This document shows positions 46,390 through 58,598 of a stretch of 64,000 bases of DNA, one piece after another. The stretch lies in NCBI GenBank assembly GCA_027625915.1, contig JANTQA010000023.1:4092001-4156000 (forward strand). The letters are read 5' to 3'. The stretch is from Anaeramoeba flamelloides (taxonomy: Eukaryota > Metamonada > Anaeramoebidae). Within the stretch, counting starts at the first letter, position 1. Each line of letters begins with the position of its first letter. The notes under the pieces are model-generated. The model was given only the letters and a program-made list of their open reading frames with translations. It was not told where the DNA came from and made no database searches. The position numbers and the translations under genes were made by a program.

Positions 46390-49300
46390 ATGAATATTCC
46401 ACCAAAAAAACTTTTGCTTGGATCACTTTTAGTTGGATCTGTTGGTGCAGTTTGTTATGATGTAGTTTCACATCTTTTTCATCCTGTCGATCAAATCTCA
46501 AAATATCGAAAACAATACCTAAACGAACAAGACGAAGAAAAAAAAATCAAAATCCTTTCGCAACTAAACCATTCTTTAAAGAACCACGATCTTGCCCAGA
46601 GCAAAGTACCTTTTACAACCAAAAAATTGATTACATCTCTTTTTGAAATTGCACAAAAAGAAAAAATTGATCCACAAACCCAAACGGTTTTAATTGAAAT
46701 TATGAAAAAAATTTCTTGTGAAAGTAAACCATTCTTCTCCTTATTTTTTCTAATTTTGTTTGGTTCTTCCTATTCAAGCAAAAAAAAAACACAAAACCAA
46801 AAACTAAAACAAAAAACAAAAAACACAAAAAAACAAAAACTCAAAAAAAAAACACAAAAAACCAAAAACAAAAAAAAAAAAAAAAAAAAAACAAAAAACA
46901 AAAAACAAAAAACAAAAAACAAAAAAAAAAAAAACACAAAAAAACAATAAAAAACAAAAAAAATTACTCTAATTTGCTTTCTCTAAATCTTAGAACGGTT
47001 TTGTAGAAACTTTTTTCCGTTAGACGGATTTCAAATCATTTTAAAATTTCTCAAAAGTCATTTTCATGAGAGCATAGTTCTTCTTACAAATGTAATCAAA
47101 TTAGAAAAAAAACGAGCAACAATTGCGTTGTTGAGTGAAAAATATTACCCGATCCTAATTAAGGAGCTACGAGATAATAAATCCAACCACCACTCAGTGA
47201 TCTTAGAAAGTTTAACGTGGTCATGTGAATACAGCGGTGAGGTTGTCACATTTTTGTATGAAGAGAATATAATTGAACTATTGATCGAGTTATTTCAAAA
47301 ATACTATGACGGCCATGCGTCTCAAAACAGTTCCAAAGAAATGTCCTTGATTTGCTCCTTACTTACAGACATTTGCGAAAGGCATGAAGAGGCACGCAAA
47401 ACCTTTGCCGCAAATAAAGAAATGATTCACAATTTGGTGCTTTTGATTAAAAGCGAAATTGCGGAGGCCAAGGAGAAGGGATCGTCAACGAATTACACAT
47501 TACTCAGCGATATTTATTTGTTTTTGTCCGGCCTGCTTGAATCCGAGGAATGCCACAAGATCATCTTTGAAAAGGAAAACCCTTTATCTTTCCTTTTCAA
47601 TCAATGCATCGAGTCTCAAAAAGACCTGAACTTTATTTACGCTGCTTTAAAGTTTATTTCGACGTGCTCACAATTAAACCTCTATAAGGAGGAAATAATC
47701 GCAAAAAAGGAACACACCAAACAAATCATTGACCTTTTGGAAATCGGCAATTTAAAAATACTTTCCTTAATCGTCAAAACTTTGAAATTTTTATCCATTT
47801 CTGTCACTTTAAAAAATCCTGTGCCAGTGGAGCCAATGATCGAACTTGAAATAATTAAAAAAATTTTACCTCTTTTGAGCATAACCCCCACAGACCAAGA
47901 ATCATGTGCCACAATTTCCAATTCAATCGTCGTTATCGGAAATTGCTGTTTGCCATCTGAAGAGGCAAGAAAGCAAGTGAGAGAACTTAATGTGATACAA
48001 AAAATGGTTGGATTACTCGACGCAAAAGATGATAAAATTCGTGTTAACTCTGCTTTTTCGGTAATTGTCTTTTTCTTTTATTTTTTCTTTTTTATTTCGA
48101 TTTCGATTTCGATTTCGATTTCGATTTCGATTTTTCAAACATTGACGTGCTATCCAAAAAGCACTTTTTTTTTTTTTCACTTCTTAATTAGGAATAATCA
48201 TAAATAAGAGAATTCACAAACCAATAAAAAGAAAAGATCGAATTCAAGTCCTTATTCTGAAAAAATTCAGCACTTACAGAATTATAACCAATCAATAAAG
48301 TTCTAATTTATAATTTAATAAAATAACATATTTCATTTGATCTATAGTTGGCAAAATATTTATAACTCTTTATTTTAAGATTAAAATCTATGATTTTACA
48401 ACATAAATTTTATAAAAAGAAATCAAGGTTCAAGGGTAACCTTAGTGTATTTGGCACTTCTTCCTCAACAGTAATAATGGATAAGAGAATTTTACTTACA
48501 AATCAATAAATTAATGAATAAATTATCTTTTCACTATTTTGTAATTCATGTAAAATTTTTTATTTTTTTACTGGAACTATTAAATATTTCTTAAAAACTT
48601 AAAAATCATGCCACTCTACGAATTCCAAATAATCCAAAAAAGAATATTGAAAAAAATTTACTTTCGAAATTCAATAAAAAACAACTTAAAAATTCAATGA
48701 ACTCGAAAAAAAATATAATGTATTGATGAGTGCTTTGTTATTTTTGTTTTTTAAAAAGATAAAAAAATAAATCTTTTTTTTTTTTTTTTTTGAGTTTCTA
48801 AAGATATTTTCATCAATATTTGTTAAATTTATGAAAACTCTTTAAATTAGTGAAACAAATAAATTCAAATTAGTGATAATCCACTGAACTCTGAATAATC
48901 TCATTTTTTATCCAAAAAATAATATTGGTCAATTGATTTATTTTTATGGGAAGAATAAATTCCTATTTCTCTCAAATTATGAAATAAAACAAAAATAATA
49001 ATTTAGTGCGAAAAAAAGAAAAAAAATAAACTCAATTCCAAAAATTGTGGCACACCTTCAAAATCAATTTAATTCCAAGAAAAGTGATATTTGACTCTTA
49101 AATAGAAACATTAGATATTAACAATCAATGTAAATAATTTTAAAGTTAATTATTTATCATTTTTTTTTAATTATTTTTTGATTTTTGGTTTTCAATAATT
49201 TTTTTGATTTTTTTTGTTCTCTTTTTTTTCAAATAAAAAAAAAATTTTCTTTTTTTTTCAAAACTTTTCGAAAATCTCAAAATCACTTTAAAATGAAATT

Positions 49301-52300
49301 TAAAAGTTTTCATTCTGATCACAAAAAAAAATTTTTTTTTCTCTCAAAAAGAAAAAAGATTCTTTTTTTATCGAGAAAAAATTTTTTGAAAAAAAATCAT
49401 GATATGGGGTGCTAGAGCACATGGCCTACAAACAGACCTTATTATCATTAATGGAAGTGTGAATACTGAATGTATTATTAATGATATTATCAAAAAAATC
49501 AAATGTAATTCAACTCGCTAATTCAGAATATGGTGAGTTGAAATGGATTTTCCAAAAGGATGGAGCTTGTCCACATACTTCAAAAAAAACTCAAACTTAC
49601 TTAAATCGGGGATGTAATGTTCTGGACCCTTGACCCCCAATTCCACAAATTTAAATCCAATTGGGAATTTATGGATATTAAACTGAAAAATTGTAACCAA
49701 AAAACGAAGAAGAATTTTTAAAATTTTCACATATGTATGAAATACTTTGAGTTAGGAAACCTAAGAAAATTAGTAAACTCTATATTTAAAACGATAGATT
49801 TAGTTATCAAAAGACAAGCTGAATCTATTAAAAGTTTTTATTAATTTTTCTTTCAATAAAAATGAATTTTTTGGTAACCGTGTTCCAAAAATAGGGGCAC
49901 ACTTTTTTTTATTTTTTCTTTTTTATTTTTCGAATTGAATGTTAAATTTACTATAAAATATATAAATAGTATTAATTAAATATTTTGGGGTATTTTATTA
50001 TTTTAATGTTTAAGTATTATGTATTTTGGAGTATATTTTTATTAATGTAATTTTTTTTTATGTCACATTTTTTGGAATTGAGTTTAATTTTTCAAATATT
50101 AAGTTTTTAAATTCAAAGAAAATTCATATAGAACCTTGCAACTCAATGAAAAATAATCACTTTTTGAAAAAAATTGATTTTCGCATTGCAGTATTAAATT
50201 TCAAAAATACCTATAATCAGATAAAATCAAATAATGGAAATGAAAATAATAAAACATATATTATAATGATTGATATAGCAAATTTTTTTTATTCAATTAG
50301 TTTCAAAATAATTCGAAAAACAATAAAAAAAATTATCAAAATTTTTTTAACAAAATATTATCAAGGTAAGGCACTTGGTGTATTCCAAGGAGATCCATTA
50401 TCACCTATAATATTTGCTCTAATTTCACATTTTCTTTTATTAAAAAATAATACCAATAAATAATCATTGTCAAATGTTTGCAGATGATTTAATTTTAATT
50501 AAAAAAGGGAATATAAATCAAATAAGTGGAAAATTAAATTCAATATATGAAATAATAACTCAATTTGGATTAAAACTCAATAAAGATAAAATAGTTACAT
50601 CAAAAGATTTCTAAAAAATTAAATATTTAGGTATTTACTTGGATAAAATTTCACATTTAGTCTATAATTTAAAAAAATCAAAAGAAACTTATAATAATTA
50701 TAAACAATTATTCAATAATAACTTATTAACAAATAATTTGAAAATTAGACTATTTAAATCTTTTATATTAAGCCAATTAACATATGGATTAGAAGTATAT
50801 AATTATAAAATAACAACCCTAAATTATTTGAATTCTTGGATAAATTCATGTATTACTGAAATATGCAAAATAAACAGAAACACGCCAGTTTTTATTTATA
50901 AAACAGAATTTAAATTCGAAAATATTGTAATTTCAGTAAATAAATTGAAATTTAAATTCAAAAATAAAAAATTTATCTCTGCCTTATCTTGAAAAACTAA
51001 TAAAATTCAATCAAAGAATCAATAAAATCAATTGGAATTCAAAAAAAATAATTGAATTGAAAGAAGAAATTTATAAATATAATTATAATGAGTTTTTGAG
51101 GTTTAGTGTCGTTAGGTTTTTTTTAATTTAAGAAGTAAAAAGAAAATTTTTGAAATTTTCGGTTTATTTCAAAAATTAAAAAAAGTTGTCGTTAGCTTTT
51201 CCAGCATTTAAAAGAATTGAGTTAAATCAAAGAATTTTCTCTATTCTTTTAAATTTTGGAAAAGTTAGGCACTCTACGACACTCTATAGCACTTGGTGAC
51301 ACTTTTCGTTAGGTTTTCCAAAATTTAAAAGAATTGGTAGAAATCAAAGATTTTACTCAATTCTTTTGAACCTTGGAAAACTGTCGTTAGCTTTTTTTTA
51401 ATTTTAGAAAAAAAAAATCTGCCGTTAGGTTTTCCAGAATTTAAAAGAATTGAGTTAAATCAAAGATTTTACTCTATTCTTTTAAATTTTGGAAAAGTTA
51501 GGCACTCTACGCCACTTGAGGACACGCTACAAAAATATTTTAAAATAATAAAAAACCAATTGAGTAATATTTAAAACACAAAAATATTTAAGTTATCCAT
51601 CAAGATCAACAATTCTAAAATTCAGGCCACTTACCAATTGCTGAAATATACACGTTTTCAAAAATTGTGACTCACCTGAAATAATAAATTGAAAAAAAAA
51701 AAAAATATCCTTTAGTACTCAAAAACAACAAATAATTAAATCTGATTTTTAATTCAATTTTAAATTAATCTAAATATATAAAAACTTGATATTTTCACAA
51801 TTAAAAAAAAATAAAACCAAAAACTAAAAAAAGTGAGTCACAATTTTTGAAATGAGTCTTACCTATTTTTTATTTATTGAACTTTCACTGAAAAAAAGTT
51901 AACAAGAAGATTTTTTACTAATAATTAAATTCATTTTAAAAGACATTACATATTCTCAATTTTCATAGTGATTGTTTGTCTTTTCGAAGATCTTTTTTTT
52001 TTTCCACATGATCTTTTGCAAAAAAAAAAAAAAAAAAAAAAAAATCAAAAATTATATTGATGAATTTCCCCTTTAACAATATTTTACGTTAATTGTCCCC
52101 ATAAAGCTCTTAAATCTCAATATTGGTATTGAATTGTTAAAATTGATTAATTTTTGCCTCACTAATAAAGAATTACAAAAACAAATGATTTCTCTTTCCT
52201 TATCAAAGTTCGTTCCTTAAATTAACTAATACATAAAAATTTAAGAAACTTATTATTCGATTTTTGTGGAGGTATTATTGTAAGAGATTAAATATTTTCA

Positions 52301-54394
52301 ATTCAAAATTTTTTTAACTAAGCATAAACTCAAAAAAATAGGAAAATAATACGATTTGAAAGGATTGCAATTACAAAAAATACAAATTTAGAAAAAAAAA
52401 GTTTCAATCTTCAATTAACAAAAATTCAAATTAAAGACAAAAAATTCATTAACAAAAAAAAGTTCAAAAGAGTCTCAATTCTAAAAAATGAAATTTTGAA
52501 AAAAAAAAAAAATCTTTTCTTGTTATATTTTTTTAAATTTCCAAACGGTTAAATTTCTTCAATTGAGAAACAATTTGCTTTTCTTTCAGTACGAAATCAA
52601 TCTAATTCAATTAAATCTAATTTGTTGTTATATTATAACCCTCTATATTTGACAAATTAAGGATTTTGAAATATTCTTTCGAGAAAAAACTGACTAATTT
52701 GAAAGATGAAAAAAAGGAAAAAAAACTCTTGTAGATCCCAAAATTCCCCAAATAGAAAAACCTCAAAATAAACCCAAGATAGTTGTTTATAAAATTATAA
52801 TTTGGATCCCTTCTAATTGAAAATTGATTGTCGCTCTTTGGTGATTTTTTCTAAAAATGCACTCGTTTTTCATTTTTCATTTTTATAAATTGATCGTACA
52901 CCATAGGTTGGTTAGTTTTTGATTTTTATTAGGTCTCGTAAAAATTATAAAAAAATTTTTTTTTTTCATTTTAGAAAATTATTTTTCACCATAATGAAGA
53001 GACCGTTAAATATACACCTTTTGTTTGTGAAATTTTAATTAAATCATTTTAAATAACTAAAGATTAGAAAGAGATTAGATCTCCCAAAAGTTTAGGGTAG
53101 TACTGAAGTCTGCCGTGGAACGATTTTGAGAGATCATTGAGTTATTGGGCAAAGTTTATAAACTTTTGGATCTTCTTATTTTAAACTCGATTTAAGAAAA
53201 ATAACAAGCATTTTGCTGAATAAAAATAACTTTAAAATGGATATTTAAAGTTAGAATAGTTTAACGAATTTTTTTGTGAGATATTTTTAACTGATAAATT
53301 AGAGATTAGCTCATGTTTCTCGGATTTAAGCTTTTTAACTGATAAATTTGAGATCAGCACCCAATTATTTGCTTTTCAATCGAGACAAAATCAAAATCCC
53401 TTCATTTTTTGGAGAAAGTTTGGAAAATGAATAAATTCTCTTTCTTTGTTGGAAAACAATGTCTAAATCTAAATTCAAACACTGTTTTATTCGTGTTTTG
53501 ATTGAAAACCAATAACATTTTTTAAAAAAAGTAAAAAAATAATAATAATTTTTCAATCTTTTTCAATTAAACTTGAAAATAATTGTTTTTGTATTTGATG
53601 AATCATTTTAAACGTGAGAGATTATTTATGAATTTAAATTTAAATCATTTCCTAAATTATAACAAGAAATTTTCATTTTCATTTTTATTCTCTTTCCCTG
53701 AACATTTTACCATGAATAGAAAAATACAATAGAATAAAATGAAATGAAACTTTTATATGATTTCAAATTTAATCGCTATTAAAAAATAATATTAATAAAT
53801 TAAGTGAAAAAAAAAAACATTTTAAAAAAAATATTAATCGAAATATCATAAGTCAATAATTATTTGAAATAATAAACAAAAGTGTCTTTTGTTTCTCTTT
53901 AACCATTTAAATTTCAAAAAAAAACAAACAAACTAACAACCTTATTAAAACCGAACAACAAATAAATGAATGAAATATAATAGTTGGCAAATATGATTAT
54001 GGATCCACTTAATCAACCTATTTTTATCAAGAATGAAGGACTTGAAAAGGTTTTCGTTTTATTTAATTCTGAAGCAAATCTTGCTTTATTTGGTGTTGTT
54101 ATTTTAATCAGAAACCTTGCTGCATTTGGTATGGAAGAAAATGGAAAGATAAGCAAACAATGGATGGAAAATGTTGATAAATTAATTGAGATCGGTTTTA
54201 TTCAAAAATTATTTAGTTTAATGGGATCTGAAAAGTATTATTCACTTTATAATATTGTTTTTGAATCCTTTATGCATTTAAATAATCACCCAGTAATTAA
54301 TCATATGATTCAACTTATTAATCAACAAGCAAATATTCAAACCCAACAAACAACACAACAAGGACCAAACCCTCTCTTTTTTTCACAAAATTAA
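46390..54394 (+). CDS. Armadillo-type repeat protein with N-terminal hydrophobic anchor
   Basis: Join 46390..46723, 46994..48060 and 53984..54394, 603 residues. The N-terminus MNIPPKKLLLGSLLVGSVGA + VCYDVV looks like a membrane anchor, as in membrane-tethered armadillo proteins. The rest is alpha-helical repeats, e.g. YYPILIKELRDNKSNHHSVI, HNLVLLIKSEIAEAKEKG, NSIVVIGNCCLPSEEARKQV and LLDAKDDKIRVNSAFS. The last repeat is cut by a 5,923-nt phase-0 intron and resumes LANMIMDPLNQPIFIKNEGL, then LFGVVILIRNLAAFG; NSAFS|LANMI restores a canonical repeat. The first intron (270 nt, GTAAAC...CTTAG) is a CA/A-rich tract. The C-terminus is Gln-rich. It might be related to SmgGDS-like or other ARM scaffolds; the exact family is not assigned. 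The large intron holds several mobile elements. Confidence 0.8.
48362..48472 (+). mobile_element. Solitary end of an M1 element
   Basis: AAAATCTATGATTTTAC then AGTGTATTTGGCACTTCTTC + CTCAA. This matches the right end of the element at 54761-56040 (AAAATCTATGATTTTGC...TTACACTTCCCCCTCAA). No partner end was found nearby, so it is a fragment. It lies in the large armadillo-gene intron. Confidence 0.6.
49390..49735 (+). mobile_element. Tc1/mariner transposase relic
   Basis: Decayed C-terminal part of a DDE transposase. MIWGARAHGLQTDLIIINGS matches the WG...G..PL.F.DG block. WIFQKDGACPHTSKKTQTYL matches the QQD.A..H block with the second Asp. NSTNLNPIGNLWIL, in a shifted frame, matches SPDLNPIENLW. 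At least one frameshift and two in-frame stops interrupt it, and the N-terminal DNA-binding part was not seen. It is dead, but it shows that mariner-type transposases were present and could have moved the TA-flanked short elements. Confidence 0.8.
50050..51095 (+). mobile_element. LINE reverse transcriptase fragment, copy 1
   Basis: Non-LTR retrotransposon RT domain in order: NKTYIIMIDIANFFYSIS (palm motif A), GVFQGDPLSPIIFALISHFL (motif B), MFADDLILI (motif C, YADD-type), QFGLKLNKDKI, then KIKYLGIYLD and NNLKIRLFKSFILSQLTYGL (thumb). An in-frame TAA after NNTNK and a frameshift before FADD, plus a TAA in the KDF.KIKYLG stretch, break it. No endonuclease or 5' part was recognised, so it is a 5'-truncated copy as is common for LINEs. 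A second copy lies inverted at 56640-57150. Confidence 0.85.
51105..51530. repeat. Hairpin-module array, locus R4
   Basis: Three copies of the CCAGAATTTAAAAGAATTGA / TTCTTTTAAATTTTGGAAAA hairpin and one AAATTTTCGGTTTATTTC hairpin half, with linkers GTCGTTAGG, GGCACTCTACGACACTCTAT, GCACTTGGTGACACTTTTCG and CTGCCGTTAGG. It lies directly 3' of the LINE fragment inside the armadillo-gene intron. Confidence 0.8.
51650..51862. repeat. Short inverted-repeat pair (possible MITE)
   Basis: TTTCAAAAATTGTGACTCAC at about 51657 and its inverse GTGAGTCACAATTTTTGAAA at about 51833 bracket about 170 bp. Similar sequence TTCCAAAAATTGTGGCACAC occurs at 49037. This resembles Tc1-type end sequence, but the orientation of the ends is unclear. 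Confidence 0.45.
53080..53510 (+). repeat. Dispersed repeat D, copy 2
   Basis: The diverged counterpart of 25040-25500, including GGAACGATTTTGAGAGATCA, TTATTGGGCAAAGTTTATAA and AATAAATTCTCTTTCTTTGT followed by an ATGTC. It lies in the armadillo-gene intron, whereas copy 1 lies in the pseudokinase-PARP intron. Confidence 0.6.
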
Positions 54395-54395
54395 T

Positions 54396-54433
<38 letters not shown>

Positions 54434-54760
54434 TCTATTTATACTTTTAATGATAGTTTCAACATATTTATATTTAAACATTAATTAATAGCATATTTGA
54501 TAATTTTTAAATTTATTCTCTTTTTTTTTATATTTTTTTTTTTTTTTTTTTTTTATTTATTTTATTTTGCTGAATAATTTTAGTTTTTGAGAGTTATGAT
54601 TTGTTTACAAATAATTACTTTAGTTTAATTCTTATCAGAAAATTATTTTTTTTAATTTTAATTAAATTTTATTTCTTTGATTCAGATTTTTATTTTGAAA
54701 ATTTAATTATTTATTGCATTTTGAAAAAAAAATGAATTTTTTTTTTTATTTTATTATTTA

Positions 54761-56040
<1,280 letters not shown>

Positions 56041-56639
56041 AATATAAATAAAAAAAAATACTTAAAATTTTATTGATTACTCTTAACACGTCAAAACTTA
56101 TGTTCTTAAAAGGTCTCATTATCAATATAAAGCCTAAATTAATCTAGGTATTTTGTTGGAATTGTTTTTTTTTTTAATATTTTCTTATAACTTTTTCATA
56201 TAAATCAACCCTTTTTTGGTCTTTTTTAATTCCTATAATTAGCTTATTTGAAATCAAAATTAAACATTTTCCATTTTTAAACTGGTACATTATTTGCAAA
56301 TTGATTTCTTCTTTTCTTGTTTTTTTTTCATTTTACAACTGTTCAATATTGATAAATAACAAAAAATGAAAAAATGAAAAAATGAATAATTAAAAATTAA
56401 AATTATCATTAAATAATTATCTGATTAAACATCAAATTCAACAGTATTGATGATTTGCGAGGTGCACCCTTTTGTTTGAAAAAGAGTTTAATTTAAAACC
56501 ATATATGAATTAATCAACGAATTTAAATAATTTAGCTTTGTTATTTTATAATTAAAAATTTCTAACATATATGTCTACACTTTAAAATTAAAGTTTTAAA
56601 TAATCTTATTTTTAAATTATCATTAAGATAATTGTTATT

Positions 56640-57150
56640 AAATAATTGCTGTGAGATATTTTATATGTTTCTTTTGATTTTTTTTAATAATAAACTAGAT
56701 AAGAAAAATTTTATCTAAATAAAAACCTAAATATTTAATATTTTTTAAATCTTTTCATACAACTATTTTATCTATATTAGGTTTTAATCCAAATTGGATA
56801 ATAATTTGATATATATAATTCAATCTTTCATTTAATAATTTTTATTTCCTTTTACAATCAAAATTATATCTTCTGCAAACATTTGACAATGATCCGTTAA
56901 TGATATAATTTTCAATAAATTAAAATATGAAATTAGAATAAAAATAATCCGAGACCATGGATCCCCTTGGAATATAAAGATTCCTTCACCTTGATAATAT
57001 TTTAATAAAAAAATTTTAAATAATTTTATTTAAATTAATTTGTTTTATTTTTATTCTAATTTTTTGAAAATTGATTCGATAATAACAAATTAACTATATC
57101 AATCATTTTAATGTATGATTTATCATTTTTATTTTAATAATTTGTTTTTT
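56640..57150 (-). mobile_element. LINE reverse transcriptase fragment, copy 2
   Basis: On the minus strand, FQGDPWSRIIFILISYF and QMFAEDIILIVKGNKN correspond to FQGDPLSPIIFALISHF and QMFADDLILIKKGNIN of copy 1, and NIKYLGFYLDKI to KIKYLGIYLDKI. It is more decayed, with several stops and frame changes. The shared nucleotide blocks show that both come from one LINE family. Confidence 0.8.
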
Positions 57151-57379
57151 TTTTTTATTAAAAATATCTGATATTTTAATATGAGTATCGTATTTTTTTA
57201 CAAAGAAAATAGGATATTATTTAAATTCTTCTTCAGAAATAAAGATTTATTGTATCTATAAGTTTGGTCAGAAATTTTTTATTTTGCATTAAATTGAAAA
57301 CTCAAATTAATTCTGAATTCATGATTTCAGTTTTTTCTCAATTTTTAATTGTCTTTTGTGTTGAATATTTTTATCATTG

Positions 57380-57600
57380 TTCTTTGATTTCCCAGAATTC
57401 AATTACTTTGGTTTAATTTTTGGGACAATATTCTTTGTTTTGGCTTAATGTATAAAAATATTAGCAAAAAGAATTGTGAAGATAAATTTGTGAAAAAATG
57501 TTTTTGTAAAATAATAATAAATAGTTATGCTGTTAAAAATTCAAGGAAATTTTTGCTTCGTACTAACTATATTAAGTAGAAAAGGAAAACAAATTATCTC
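57380..57600 (+). repeat. Diverged dispersed repeat E, copy 2
   Basis: ATATTCTTTGTTTTGGCTTA and AAATTTGTGAAAAAATGTTT align in order with 470-525 near the window start. Low complexity limits confidence. Confidence 0.35.
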
Positions 57601-57814
57601 AAATATATTTTGGTTGAAAAAATTTTTTTATACTCAATTGTAATAGTTTATTGAGAAAGACGATTTATTGATATTTAAATCTTTTTTGATATTCAAAGAT
57701 AAAATATTTGTTTCATATACACACCTCCTCTGGTCTAATTTTTTTTGGTTTGTTTGACGATTAATTTCATTTATTCACTTGGAAAACATTTTGGTATCCA
57801 AAAAAAAAAAATAA

Positions 57815-58013
57815 TAACTCAATTCCACTTTTAAGAAACAAACTATCAGCAAAATTTAAAGCACAAAAATATATCAAATTAAAGGACATTTTCTGTAAAT
57901 TTTTTTTTCAAATTATTTTACTAGAATTTAAATTTTGTGCCTTAATTGGAGATTTTTATTGTAAACCATAATTAAAGTTCAAAATTTGTGTCTTAAAAGT
58001 GGAACTGACTATA
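57815..58013 (+). mobile_element. Hairpin MITE, family M2, copy 4
   Basis: CAATTCCACTTTTAAGAAAC at the left is mirrored by TGTCTTAAAAGTGGAACTGA at the right. The inner TTTAAAGCACAAAAATATAT and TTTTGTGCCTTAATTGGAG blocks match copy 1. Confidence 0.7.
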
Positions 58014-58598
58014 ATAAAATCAAAAAACTCTTCAAAAAAAATGTTCAAAAAAATTAGAGAATAAACCCTTATTTTCTTGCATTCTTTTTCCAAATATAGA
58101 TTAGCTAATGGTGTTTTGTTTTCAAAGTTTCAATATCCTATTGTACTCAAAAAATATTTTTTCTTAATTTCTCGCTTTATTGTTGTCAAGAATCGAAAAA
58201 GTTGGCGTTTTAAATAAATATCAAAGTATTTTCCTATTAATTCGAATAATTTTCAAATACCAATCCTTTAAAACAAAGTAACTCTACATTTATCTTTTCA
58301 AGAGTTTGTTTATCAGAGAGTTTGACTTTCGAATAATTATTAAAAATTATATATTTTTCCAAAAATACATTCTTGTCAACTTTAAATATACATAGATGGT
58401 TTTTCAACTTTACTAGTCCTTATCACGATAATCATTTTTTTATTTTTTTCACTTTTTTTACTCCTTAACCTCAACAAAGCCAAACTCTTCTCAATCAAAA
58501 TTAAGAAAAGAGAAGAAAAGAAAAGAAAAGAAAAAAAAAATCACAAAAACAAAAAAAGAATAAACAATCTAAAGTAAGCCACGCTCTTCACAGATCCA

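Noticed and set aside
51105-51530. Regularly spaced repeats as a CRISPR-like array
   Set aside because: The units are inverted-repeat hairpins of unequal spacing without unique spacers, in a eukaryotic intron.
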